Shown: positions 1 to 8,176 of the stretch, in pieces
How the letters are laid out: each line of letters starts with the position of its first letter
Position numbering within the stretch: the first letter of the stretch is position 1
Assembly (NCBI RefSeq): GCF_031326225.1
Contig: NZ_CP133720.1
Location: forward strand, 3,038,001-3,102,000
Direction: 5' to 3'
From: Undibacterium cyanobacteriorum
GTDB lineage: Bacteria; Pseudomonadota; Gammaproteobacteria; Burkholderiales; Burkholderiaceae_D
DNA length: 64,000 nt
Made by a program: the position numbers and the translations under genes
The notes under the pieces: generated by a model
Databases searched by the model: none
What the model was told of the DNA's origin: nothing
What the model saw: only the letters and a program-made list of their open reading frames with translations

Positions 1-359
1 TGCTGGCTCTTATTGAAGCGATGGACTTCATCGACAAACAAGATCGTACGTCGCTGCATGCTGGCGCGGATAAACTCGGCCCGCTCTACCGCATCACGGA
101 TATCTTTTACGCCGGAGAGCACAGCCGACAGGGCAATAAATTCTGCATTAAATGCCTGCGCCATGAGACGCGCCAAAGTCGTCTTACCAACACCAGGCGG
201 GCCCCATAACAACATGGAATGCGGCTCGCCCGATTCGAAAGCAACACGCAATGGCTTGCCAGAACCGAGCAAATGCTGTTGACCGATCACATCATCGATG
301 GTCGCCGGGCGCAAACGTTCTGCGAGAGGCTGATAAGCCGATTGTTCTGCACCAAACAT
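1..359 (-). CDS. rarA: Replication-associated recombination protein A (RarA/MgsA), 5' part
   Basis: AAA+ ATPase acting at stalled replication forks, related to clamp loaders and RuvB. Only the first ~119 residues lie in the window; the gene runs off the left edge. Visible are the N-terminal IDDVIGQ-type segment, the Walker A loop GPPGVGKTT and the Walker B region LFVDEVHRF. The ATG at 359 overlaps the lolA stop codon in a TAATG junction, so translation is probably coupled to lolA. The order ftsK-lolA-rarA is a standard betaproteobacterial arrangement and supports the call. Confidence 0.93.
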   Translation of the reverse strand, partial: MFGAEQSAYQPLAERLRPATIDDVIGQQHLLGSGKPLRVAFESGEPHSMLLWGPPGVGKTTLARLMAQAFNAEFIALSAVLSGVKDIRDAVERAEFIRASMQRRTILFVDEVHRFNKSQ

Positions 360-1012
360 TATGGACGCAACACTTCCGCACCAGCTGGCATCACGAACTT
401 AAATTCACTCGCACCGAAGTTGGGATTACGTTCGAAGTTATTCAGATTCAAAGTCGAGATCTGACCAAAGGTATCGCGCAATTCCATGGCGATGGGCAAG
501 CCATCTTTCATGCCTATCCGAATCACTTCAAACTGTGTATCTTTTTCTTTCGGAATCGCCTCTAACCACTCGATGCCTTGATTGATGCCAGCGTCTTTCA
601 AGGTGAAATTCTTTTCCAGATCGGTGCTACCAAACAGAATCGCTGCCGGACTAGAGCCAATCGCATTACCGAGGGCTTTAATCGTGACTTGATTTAAGTC
701 TTTGTCGAACATGTACAATTTATCGCCGTCGGCTTGCAGGTTCTGCTCATATGGTTTGACATAGTTCCAGATAAATTTCCCAGGGCGCGAAAATTTAAAA
801 ATACCCGATGCAGTTTTACCCGGCTGCACTTTGCCGTTGACCAATTTGACCTGCACTTGAACGAAAGTCCCTTTGGCAGTCTTCGTGTTGACCACGAAGG
901 ACTTAAATTGCTCGATCGCGGAAGCGGATGCCAAGCCCGAGACTAACAAAGCACTGCTGGCAAACAGACTAGCAATCCATTTTTTTGAGCCACGCATCAT
1001 ATTCTTTTTCAT
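359..1012 (-). CDS. lolA: Outer-membrane lipoprotein carrier protein LolA
   Basis: Periplasmic chaperone that takes lipoproteins from LolCDE and passes them to the outer-membrane receptor LolB. From the ATG at 1012 the product is 217 residues. It has a charged N-terminus, a hydrophobic core, and an ASA-type signal peptidase I site before AIEQFKSFV. The mature part shows LolA features such as the GIFKFSRPGKFIWNY segment. A TTG at 1045 would add 11 residues, but the ATG at 1012 gives a normal signal peptide. It lies 105 bp downstream of ftsK and overlaps rarA by one base. Confidence 0.92.
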   Translation of the reverse strand: MKKNMMRGSKKWIASLFASSALLVSGLASASAIEQFKSFVVNTKTAKGTFVQVQVKLVNGKVQPGKTASGIFKFSRPGKFIWNYVKPYEQNLQADGDKLYMFDKDLNQVTIKALGNAIGSSPAAILFGSTDLEKNFTLKDAGINQGIEWLEAIPKEKDTQFEVIRIGMKDGLPIAMELRDTFGQISTLNLNNFERNPNFGASEFKFVMPAGAEVLRP

Positions 1013-1136
1013 TTCATTCTTTTCTATAACGAGACGCTTTTTCAAGCATCGATATTGCTACGCATTTTCTACGTTGACTTCACGCATACACAACTAACGC
1101 AGCGATAATGACATTGGCTTACACAGCTTCTCAGCC

Positions 1137-1160
1137 ATTCAGCTATTCAGCTATTCAGCA
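1137..1160. repeat. 8-bp tandem repeat across the ftsK stop codon
   Basis: ATTCAGCT occurs at 1137-1144 and 1145-1152, followed by ATTCAGCA at 1153-1160. Read on the minus strand, the repeat carries the ftsK TAG stop (1151-1153) and duplicates it downstream. It looks like slippage that duplicated the end of the gene. Similar stop-codon duplications occur at nadE and at the SDR gene ending at 37540. Confidence 0.8.
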
Positions 1161-3475
1161 TTACCGGCCGGCACTAGAATTTCGCGATTGCCATTCGATT
1201 GCATGGTCGAAACCACGCCGCTAGCTTCCATTTGTTCCAATAAACGCGCCGCACGGTTGTAGCCAATCCGGAGATGACGTTGTACCAAAGAGATTGAAGC
1301 CCGACGGTTCTTGAGAACGATGGCAACCGCTTGGTCGTACAAAGCATCAGCCTCACCACCACCTTCGCCTGGCGCTAAGGCATCACCGCCTTCTTCAAGC
1401 ACGCCGCCTTCTAAAATACCTTCGATGTAGTTCGGTTCACCTTGCTCTTTCAAATGCTTCACCACGCGATGAACTTCATCGTCAGAAACGAAGGCGCCGT
1501 GGACACGAATTGGCAAACCCGTACCCGGTGGCATGTACAACATATCACCCATACCCAGCAAAGATTCCGCCCCCATTTGATCCAAGATGGTGCGTGAATC
1601 AATCTTACTACTGACTTGGAAAGCGATACGCGTCGGAATATTGGCTTTGATCAAACCTGTAATCACATCCACCGACGGACGTTGCGTGGCCAAGATCAAA
1701 TGCAAACCTGCCGCACGAGCTTTCTGTGCGATACGGGCAATCAACTCTTCAACTTTTTTGCCCACCACCATCATCAAATCCGCCAACTCGTCGATGATAA
1801 TCACGATGGTCGGCAATTTTTCCAAAGGTTCTGGTGCATCAGGCGTTAGGCTAAATGGATTCGGAATATGCTCCTCACGCTTCGCCGCCTCAGCGATCTT
1901 GGCGTTATAGCCCGCCAAATTACGCACGCCGAGTTTGGACATCAACTTATACCGTCGTTCCATCTCGTTGACTGCCCAGTTCAAAGCATGCCCAGCTTGA
2001 CGCATATCAGTGACGACTGGTGCCAATAGATGCGGGATGCCTTCATAGACCGACATCTCCAACATCTTAGGGTCGATCAAAATCATGCGCACATCATTTG
2101 GGTCGGACTTATACAGCAAAGACAAAATCGTCGCATTAATACCGACCGACTTACCGGAACCTGTCGTACCCGCCACCAACAAGTGTGGCATCTTGGCGAG
2201 GTCGGCAACGATAGGATGACCAGCGATGTCTTTCCCCAGAGCGACTGTTAAGTTCGAATGGCTATCGTTGTAGACTTTGGAACCCAAGATCTCAGTCAAG
2301 CGTACGATTTGTCGCTTAGGATTCGGCAACTCAAGACCCATATAATTTTTACCAGGAATGGTCTCGACCACGCGAATCGAAGTTAAGGCAAACGAACGTG
2401 CTAGATCACGCGCCAGACCAACGATCTGGCTACCCTTCACACCGGTCGCGGGTTCAATCTCGTAACGCGTAATCACAGGGCCTGGATAGGCTGCGATCAC
2501 CTTAACTTCCACGCCGAAATCAGATAGTTTTTTCTCGATCAATCGGCTGGTAAATTCCAGCGTCTCTACACTCACCGTTTCTTGGCTCACCGGCGGTTCA
2601 TCAAGCAAAGATAAGGGCGGCAAATTGGTCTCGGGAATATCGTCGAACAAAGAAGTTTGACGTTCTTTCTCAATGCGTTCCGATTTTTGAACAGCGACCA
2701 CTTGCGGCTCAATCCGAATCGGCGGTGCTTCTACAATTTTGGCGCGCTCTTGCACCACTGTGCTTTCACGTTTGACTGCGGCAGTCTCGCCAAGGATACG
2801 ATCTTCGCGATCAGCGTATTTTTTGCGAATAAACTCGAACGCATTTTCCAACAACGCTCCAGTATTTTCCGCAATTTGCCACCATGACAAATGGAAGTAG
2901 AGACTGACACCGACTGCCACCAGCAACAACAATAACAAAGTCGCGCCAGTGAATCCGAAGGCGGCAAAACTCAGATGGCCGATCAATTCCCCGAGAACAC
3001 CACCATGGGCACCCGGCAATGCTACTTTGAGGTTATAAAGTCGTAGAGACTCCAAGCCCATGAAGCCGAACAAGATCAACGCGAAACCAACTAGCTTGAT
3101 GATCTTTTCTAGTTGATGCACTTCGTCTTCAGCAACTCCCAACTTAGTGCGCGCAACCCGACGATAATCATTCCACACGAAACGCAGCAAGGCCACGCAA
3201 AACCACCACGCAGAAAAGCCAAAAATGAAGAATGCGAGATCCGCAATATAAGCGCCAAAACGTCCACCAATATTGTGAAACTTGCTCACTTCAATCGCGC
3301 GTGACCATCCTGGATCGACCGTCGAAAAACTGGCCAAGATCAACATCAAATAAACGCAGCAGACCGCGAAAAACAACCATCGTGCTTCACTCAACAGCAA
3401 GACTAAGCGGCTCGGCAATTGCACCGGTGGTGCCGAATTGCGACTACGTTTGTAACCCTCGTTCGAATTTGTCAT
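1151..3475 (-). CDS. ftsK: DNA translocase FtsK
   Basis: Membrane-anchored hexameric DNA motor that pumps chromosome ends through the division septum and activates XerCD at dif. The 774-residue product has about four transmembrane helices in the first ~190 residues. A short charged linker follows (~205-300), far shorter than the E. coli linker. The RecA-like motor has Walker A AGTTGSGKS with Lys442, Walker B IIIDELADLM and the ILATQRPS motif. The C-terminal winged-helix gamma domain, which reads KOPS, ends the protein. The ATG at 3475 precedes a basic leader and the first helix. It is the first gene of the ftsK-lolA-rarA cluster. Confidence 0.97.
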   Translation of the reverse strand: MTNSNEGYKRSRNSAPPVQLPSRLVLLLSEARWLFFAVCCVYLMLILASFSTVDPGWSRAIEVSKFHNIGGRFGAYIADLAFFIFGFSAWWFCVALLRFVWNDYRRVARTKLGVAEDEVHQLEKIIKLVGFALILFGFMGLESLRLYNLKVALPGAHGGVLGELIGHLSFAAFGFTGATLLLLLLVAVGVSLYFHLSWWQIAENTGALLENAFEFIRKKYADREDRILGETAAVKRESTVVQERAKIVEAPPIRIEPQVVAVQKSERIEKERQTSLFDDIPETNLPPLSLLDEPPVSQETVSVETLEFTSRLIEKKLSDFGVEVKVIAAYPGPVITRYEIEPATGVKGSQIVGLARDLARSFALTSIRVVETIPGKNYMGLELPNPKRQIVRLTEILGSKVYNDSHSNLTVALGKDIAGHPIVADLAKMPHLLVAGTTGSGKSVGINATILSLLYKSDPNDVRMILIDPKMLEMSVYEGIPHLLAPVVTDMRQAGHALNWAVNEMERRYKLMSKLGVRNLAGYNAKIAEAAKREEHIPNPFSLTPDAPEPLEKLPTIVIIIDELADLMMVVGKKVEELIARIAQKARAAGLHLILATQRPSVDVITGLIKANIPTRIAFQVSSKIDSRTILDQMGAESLLGMGDMLYMPPGTGLPIRVHGAFVSDDEVHRVVKHLKEQGEPNYIEGILEGGVLEEGGDALAPGEGGGEADALYDQAVAIVLKNRRASISLVQRHLRIGYNRAARLLEQMEASGVVSTMQSNGNREILVPAGNAE

Positions 3476-3945
3476 AAATTTATCAGTGCTATCGAAACAG
3501 AGGTCTGGAACCGAAATCGACCACTTGTGGTTTCCATCCTCTTGTGCAGCATAGATTGTAGGGCAAAACAGAGATACGGTGCTAAGGAATCATTGCTAGA
3601 AAGCTTACTCGCGCTTCGTACCACTTGAGGATGTTTCTTGCTTTGGTATCGCTATGACAAAGTTTTTTAACAACTTCGCCGATCAATGAAAACCTCGAAG
3701 GCTACATTTTTGCAACAGCACATAAAAAGTCTTTGAATTCTCGGCGCGTCAGTTTTATAGTACATGTAAATCGATTTACATAAACAAATAAAATGTAAAA
3801 TATTAGACGTAGGCAAGTTTTCTAATAAACAAAGCCCGCAAGCGAAATCGATTAGGGGAAAGCACGCCCTGCTCTACAGCTAACAAGAAAGATCGCTCAG
3901 ATCAGCATTGGGGTTTGCGTGCCAAACACACTTGGAGGTTTCAAA
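3476..3945. other. Intergenic region between divergent ftsK and the cyanophycinase-like gene
   Basis: A 470-bp AT-rich stretch without a convincing gene. It must hold the promoters of both divergent genes. The only clear structure is the perfect palindrome at 3764-3781. Short reading frames crossing it show no ribosome-binding site or recognisable protein. Confidence 0.6.
3764..3781. promoter_or_regulatory. 18-bp perfect palindrome, candidate operator
   Basis: ATGTAAATCGATTTACAT is perfectly self-complementary with a central CG, the form typical of a dimeric repressor operator. It lies ~165 bp upstream of the start of the peptidase S51 gene, in an AT-rich promoter-like stretch. No regulator gene is adjacent. 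The bound protein is unknown; a LacI-family or similar helix-turn-helix dimer is an inference from the symmetry alone. Confidence 0.5.
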
Positions 3946-5736
3946 TTGAAGACACGTCGCATCCAACTCTTACGGGGCGCGCTCGCCCTGTTCGCCTCAC
4001 TCTGTTTCCAGACCAGCTTCGCTGCCTGCCTCACCGCAGAAGTGGAATCGAACAACACCGACACTACTGCAAATACTAGCGTCTGTTCTGGTACGAATAT
4101 CACGGGCACCATTAGTTCCAGCACTGACTATGATTGGTTCCGCATCGATGTAGCTGCGGCGGGAACCATCTCCATCAGTCTGTCGCATGCCAGTGGCATC
4201 GATCTTGATTGGTATTTATATCCTGCAACAGGCAGCTATGTCGCCTACAAATCGACCTCGAGCAATCCTGAAGTCGGCACTTATAATGCGCCTGCGGCAG
4301 GCACTTACTACATCCGCATCAAGAGTTATTCCAAGACCGGAAGCTATACACTGAATGTCACTTTCCCTAACAGTGGTGGTTCAACTGGAGGCGGAGGTGG
4401 TGGCGTTACGCCTCCGATCACAGGAGCCGTGACTGGCAAAGTGTGGCTCAATGGTGGGTCGATCTCTCAAACTAACACCAACGTTTTTGTGGGCGGGCTA
4501 CGTCAAGCGACGGGCAAAAATACCAGTGCCCCCAACATTAACAGTACGACTAATTGCAGCACAGATTGGAACACCACGCCCTGTCCACGCGTCGCTATCA
4601 TCACGGCAGCCGCCGTCAATCAAGCCGATGGCGTCGATAAGTTCACCAACGACACCACCAGCGGTACCTGGTCGTATTACAACCTTTTCCAACGTCACGG
4701 TTTCTCGCCGAAACACATCCTCAGTCATCACGATACCTATGCGACGAACTCAGGTAACACGAGCACCCAAGGTCAAGCCAACATCGCCATTATCAATCAA
4801 GCGGATTTGGTGTATGTGATCGGCGGTGATCAATCTCGTTTGGCGCGTACTTTCTTGAAAGATGATGGTAGTGATAGTCCATTACTGGCAGCGATCCGTG
4901 CCCGCTACAATGCCGGCAACTTCATCTATGCCGGTGACTCAGCAGGTACAGCAATCGCACCGAGCACTTCCTATGGCGAAGGTATCAGTATTGGTTATCT
5001 CAATCAAAATACCCTGCGCTCCATCACACCAGCCAACTGTCCCTATGTTGCCCCTGCTTCAGACGGCACGCCTGCACCATCTTGCCTCACCCATCCGAGC
5101 AATGTTGACTTCGGCACTAAGATCAAAGGCTTCGGTTTTATTCCTAACGCCAATGTAGATACCCACTTCGACAATCGCGCTAGCCGCTCAGGCCGCCTTG
5201 GTCGCCTCATCGCGGCATTGAAGAACATTGGTCCAAGCGTGAGCTATGGCATCGATCAAAATACAGCTTTATATGTCAATGGTGACGTCGCCACGGTGTA
5301 CGGCGCAGGCGGCGTTTTCATCGCCGAAGCGACTGGCTCCAACTTTGGTACAAGCACCAAGTTCAGCGCAACGGCTGTGCGTTTGTCTTATTTGACGGCT
5401 GGCGACAGCTTCAAATATAGCGATCGCACCATCACTTCGACCAAGACCTATTTGATTGGCTCTAGCAGCGCTCCGTATCAATACAGTACGGCCTTAAACT
5501 CAAGCGACATTTTTGCAGTCGATGCCAACGGCATTGGTAGTAGCAGTGCCACTTTCAAACATATGGCCGACCAAACGCCGACTTCGAGCACAGGCAGCGC
5601 ACCATCGGATACTTACAATCCACTGTCCTTTACGCTGACTTTCAAACGTGATGCGCAAACGCAGTCATACAAGAATGCCAGTGGCACGTACAGCGGTGCT
5701 TACACGATTAAGAAAGCCTTACTCGATATCAATTAA
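3946..5736 (+). CDS. Secreted cyanophycinase-like peptidase (family S51) with N-terminal PPC domain
   Basis: Probably an extracellular serine peptidase of the cyanophycinase group, which hydrolyses the Asp-Arg polymer cyanophycin. The start is taken as TTG at 3946 because GGAGG at 3934-3938 is well placed for it; the upstream in-frame GTG at 3919 would put that site inside the coding region. The 596-residue product has a signal peptide ending near residue 26 and a bacterial pre-peptidase C-terminal (PPC) beta-sandwich (~28-142). A Gly-rich linker and the S51 domain (~160-596) follow. The nucleophile motif is GDSAGT with Ser332, preceded by VIGGDQSRL. The substrate is inferred from family only; a broader dipeptidase E-like role is possible. 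Confidence 0.8.
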   Translation: MKTRRIQLLRGALALFASLCFQTSFAACLTAEVESNNTDTTANTSVCSGTNITGTISSSTDYDWFRIDVAAAGTISISLSHASGIDLDWYLYPATGSYVAYKSTSSNPEVGTYNAPAAGTYYIRIKSYSKTGSYTLNVTFPNSGGSTGGGGGGVTPPITGAVTGKVWLNGGSISQTNTNVFVGGLRQATGKNTSAPNINSTTNCSTDWNTTPCPRVAIITAAAVNQADGVDKFTNDTTSGTWSYYNLFQRHGFSPKHILSHHDTYATNSGNTSTQGQANIAIINQADLVYVIGGDQSRLARTFLKDDGSDSPLLAAIRARYNAGNFIYAGDSAGTAIAPSTSYGEGISIGYLNQNTLRSITPANCPYVAPASDGTPAPSCLTHPSNVDFGTKIKGFGFIPNANVDTHFDNRASRSGRLGRLIAALKNIGPSVSYGIDQNTALYVNGDVATVYGAGGVFIAEATGSNFGTSTKFSATAVRLSYLTAGDSFKYSDRTITSTKTYLIGSSSAPYQYSTALNSSDIFAVDANGIGSSSATFKHMADQTPTSSTGSAPSDTYNPLSFTLTFKRDAQTQSYKNASGTYSGAYTIKKALLDIN

Positions 5737-5844
5737 GCTTTCACACTAGACTTTCGAATATGCGAGAAAACAGAGTTCACGACCGCGTTGAATGAAAGCG
5801 TCTTAGAAGCACATTTCAACAACGAGGTTCGAACTCACAACGTA

Positions 5845-5880
5845 GCCAGATCATTTGCAATTGATCGCACTTGATCTGGC
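5845..5880 (+). terminator. Hairpin downstream of the S51 peptidase gene
   Basis: GCCAGATCA (5845-5853) pairs with TGATCTGGC (5872-5880) around an 18-nt loop. There is no U-run after it, so it is a weak terminator candidate or an mRNA 3'-end stabiliser. Confidence 0.35.
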
Positions 5881-6109
5881 CATTAAAAGCCCCTCCCTAC
5901 CTTTTCAACACTCCCCCGTCTATTCCGGCCATCACAAACACTAGTTCAGGCAAACAGATCTAGCATGGTCTTTGCAAGCACTTCGCGAAAACGCGCCCAC
6001 AACCAAGCCAAACCATAAAGATCAAGAGCGCGCAGTATAGTTCGCACAAGATTGTAAGAATTGCCATTTAGACCAAAAACAAATCAATGATTTCTGTAGT
6101 TTTGCTACA

Positions 6110-6123
6110 TCAAAGCGCTTTGA
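6110..6123. promoter_or_regulatory. Candidate LacI-family operator upstream of the amylase gene
   Basis: TCAAAGCGCTTTGA is a perfect 14-bp palindrome with the central GCGC often seen in operators of LacI-family sugar regulators. It lies 90 bp before the amylase ATG. A related half-symmetric stretch, TAAACGCGTTA, follows at 6131-6141. Sugar-responsive control of an amylase is plausible, but no regulator gene is in the window. Confidence 0.5.
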
Positions 6124-6213
6124 ATGTCAGTAAACGCGTTATTATTTCGAATGAAATTCCAAATCCCCCCCAAATGGAAATTGAAGTAGTAAAAATACTG
6201 GAAAGGCAAGGCC

Positions 6214-7908
6214 ATGAAAGCATCACTCAAACCTCTACTCCGTCACCTCAGCATTGCGTATTGTCTAACACTCGCCGCCTGCGGCGGCGGTGGCGGAAGT
6301 TCCGCTCCGATCAGTTTCACCCCGAGCACCCCCAATACTCCCACCGGCAACACGCCCACCGAAACACCGAGCGCCAATTTGCCTAGCGTTGATATCAGCG
6401 CCATCGCCAAACAAGATCCGGGCAGCGCGCTTAGTGCTGATTGGCAAAAAGGCGTGTTCATGGAAATTTACGTGCGTGGCTATAAAGATAGCGATGGCGA
6501 CGGCATCGGTGACTTAAAGGGGGTCACACAAAGTCTCGACTACCTGAAAGACCTCGGCATTACCGGTATTTGGTTAATGCCGATCACAAAGAGTGAAGAC
6601 CGCGATCACGGCTATGCCGTCAAGGACTACCGCGACATCGAAACGGACTACGGCAAGTTAGCAGACCTCGACGAGCTGCTAAAGCAAGCCCATGCGCGCG
6701 GTATCGGGATCATCATGGATTATGTGATGAATCACAGTGCCAACACCAATCCCCTATTTGTGAATTCTGCCGATACGACTACTAACACTTACCGTAATTG
6801 GTACGTCTGGAAGGACCCGATCCCGACTGGTTGGAATATCTACGGGGCGAATCCGTGGTATAGCACAAAAAATGGGGCTTACTTCGCAGGCTTTTACTCT
6901 GGCATGCCCGACTTCAATTTGACCAACCAAGCCGTGGTCGACTACCACCAAAGCAATCTACGTTTTTGGTTGAACCGTGGGGTCGATGGTTTCCGTTTTG
7001 ATGCGGTCGGCAACCTCATCGAAAACAATGCTGGGGCATGGGAAAGCCAGCCAGAAAGCGTCGCATTGATGGGCAAGGTTCAACAAAACATCGGTCAATA
7101 CGATAAACGTTTCATGGTCTGTGAGGCGCCCGGAAACCCTCTCCTGTTTGCCGCCAGCACCTCATGCGGTAGCGCTTTTGCATTTGGCCACAACTACAAT
7201 CTGGTCAATGCAGTGCGCGGTCAAAGTAACGCGATCCAAAGTGTCGCGAATTACTTCAATACAGCACCGGCGACTATTTCAACAATGATTTCCAATCACG
7301 ACTCCTTCGCGGGCGATCGTCTGTGGGATCAAATTGGTGGCGATCCCAATTTATACCGCCTGGCAGCCGCAACCTACTTACTACAACCAGGCATCCCTTT
7401 CATTTACTACGGTGAAGAAATTGGTATGGCTGGTGCGAGCTCCCTTTCTGGTGATGCGAAACTGCGCACACCAATGAGTTGGACTAGTAATGCCAGCAAC
7501 GCGGGCTTCAGTACTGGTGCACCGTTCCGCGCCCTGTCGGCCAACGTCGCTACACAAAACGTCGCTGCTCAGGCTAGCAACCCCGACTCTCTTCTAGGCT
7601 TCTACAAGACCTTGATCGCGCTGCGTAAGCAACGTAAATCGCTCAATAGTGGCAATTATCAAAATGCGACCGTCAGTGGCAACGTACTGAGTTTCGAGCG
7701 TCAATCGGATGCAGAACGTACCTTGGTCGTGCTGAACTACAACGGCTCAGCCAGTTCAACCATCGTACGCAGCCTCCCGGCGAACGCAAAACTCACACCA
7801 CTTGCGGTTGGCAGCACAGCACTGCCGCTGGCAACAAACGCCGATGGCAATGGCGTTGCTACGATCAACTTGAATGCTAAGAGTTTCGCAATCTATCAAG
7901 TCAATTAA
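6214..7908 (+). CDS. GH13 alpha-amylase-family lipoprotein
   Basis: Exported alpha-glucan hydrolase. The 564-residue product starts with a lipoprotein signal peptide whose lipobox LAAC is followed by a Gly/Ser/Thr/Pro-rich tether to about residue 60. The catalytic barrel shows the family motifs in order: a DYVMNHS region, GFRFDAVG with nucleophile Asp263, the acid/base Glu304 in MVCEAPGN, and SNHDS with Asp363. The C-terminal ~90 residues look like the usual beta domain. GGAAAGG lies just upstream of the ATG. The segment FMEIYVRGYKDSDGDGIGD resembles oligosaccharide-acting GH13 enzymes, so alpha-glucosidase or maltogenic activity is an alternative. Confidence 0.88.
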   Translation: MKASLKPLLRHLSIAYCLTLAACGGGGGSSAPISFTPSTPNTPTGNTPTETPSANLPSVDISAIAKQDPGSALSADWQKGVFMEIYVRGYKDSDGDGIGDLKGVTQSLDYLKDLGITGIWLMPITKSEDRDHGYAVKDYRDIETDYGKLADLDELLKQAHARGIGIIMDYVMNHSANTNPLFVNSADTTTNTYRNWYVWKDPIPTGWNIYGANPWYSTKNGAYFAGFYSGMPDFNLTNQAVVDYHQSNLRFWLNRGVDGFRFDAVGNLIENNAGAWESQPESVALMGKVQQNIGQYDKRFMVCEAPGNPLLFAASTSCGSAFAFGHNYNLVNAVRGQSNAIQSVANYFNTAPATISTMISNHDSFAGDRLWDQIGGDPNLYRLAAATYLLQPGIPFIYYGEEIGMAGASSLSGDAKLRTPMSWTSNASNAGFSTGAPFRALSANVATQNVAAQASNPDSLLGFYKTLIALRKQRKSLNSGNYQNATVSGNVLSFERQSDAERTLVVLNYNGSASSTIVRSLPANAKLTPLAVGSTALPLATNADGNGVATINLNAKSFAIYQVN

Positions 7909-7933
7909 ACCAAGCTTGTGTCATGGCAATTGC

Positions 7934-7973
7934 GCCAGGAAGGAACCAAAGCAAATTGGCTTCCCTTCCTGGC
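7934..7973 (+). other. Long hairpin after the amylase gene
   Basis: The left arm at 7934-7949 (GCCAGGAAGG, AA, CCAA) pairs with 7956-7973, leaving two small bulges. It lies 25 bp after the amylase stop and lacks a U-run. It may be a Rho-assisted terminator or an mRNA-stabilising element. Confidence 0.45.
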
Positions 7974-8018
7974 CCCACTGGTCGTAAATTCTTCTCCCAC
8001 CGAAAAAAACGCGGGAAA

Positions 8019-8057
8019 TTGGCGAAGCTTGACATGAATAAAGTCAAGTTTCGCCAA
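8019..8057. promoter_or_regulatory. 15-bp inverted repeat in the trxB promoter region
   Basis: The arms 8019-8033 and 8043-8057 (TTGGCGAAGCTTGAC and its near-perfect complement) pair at 15 positions with one G-T wobble, around a 9-bp spacer. Immediately downstream is an extended -10-like TGGGATAAT (8061-8069). TTGACA lies inside the left arm at 8029-8034. The position suggests an operator for redox control of trxB or a structured 5' element. No regulator is identified. Confidence 0.5.
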
Positions 8058-8176
8058 ATCTGGGATAATGCTCAGGTTTTGATTTCGCAGATCTGCGAAT
8101 CTTATATTTTGCACAAGCTTACCTAGCAAGCCCAACTTAAAGAGCGACCTAGTTGCTCCTTTTTCCTGGAAAACTT

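Larger units (their letters stand above)
5737..6213. other. Intergenic region upstream of the amylase gene
   Basis: A 477-bp gap between two plus-strand exported hydrolases. It contains a hairpin at 5845-5880 that may end the S51 transcript and a palindrome at 6110-6123 close to the amylase start. No additional gene is seen. Confidence 0.6.

Noticed and set aside
3919..3945. GTG start extending the S51 peptidase by nine codons
   Set aside because: The only strong ribosome site (GGAGG, 3934-3938) lies inside this extension and fits the TTG at 3946.
6121..6145. Promoter TTGAAT...TATTAT before the amylase gene
   Set aside because: The spacer is only 14 bp, too short for a normal sigma-70 promoter.
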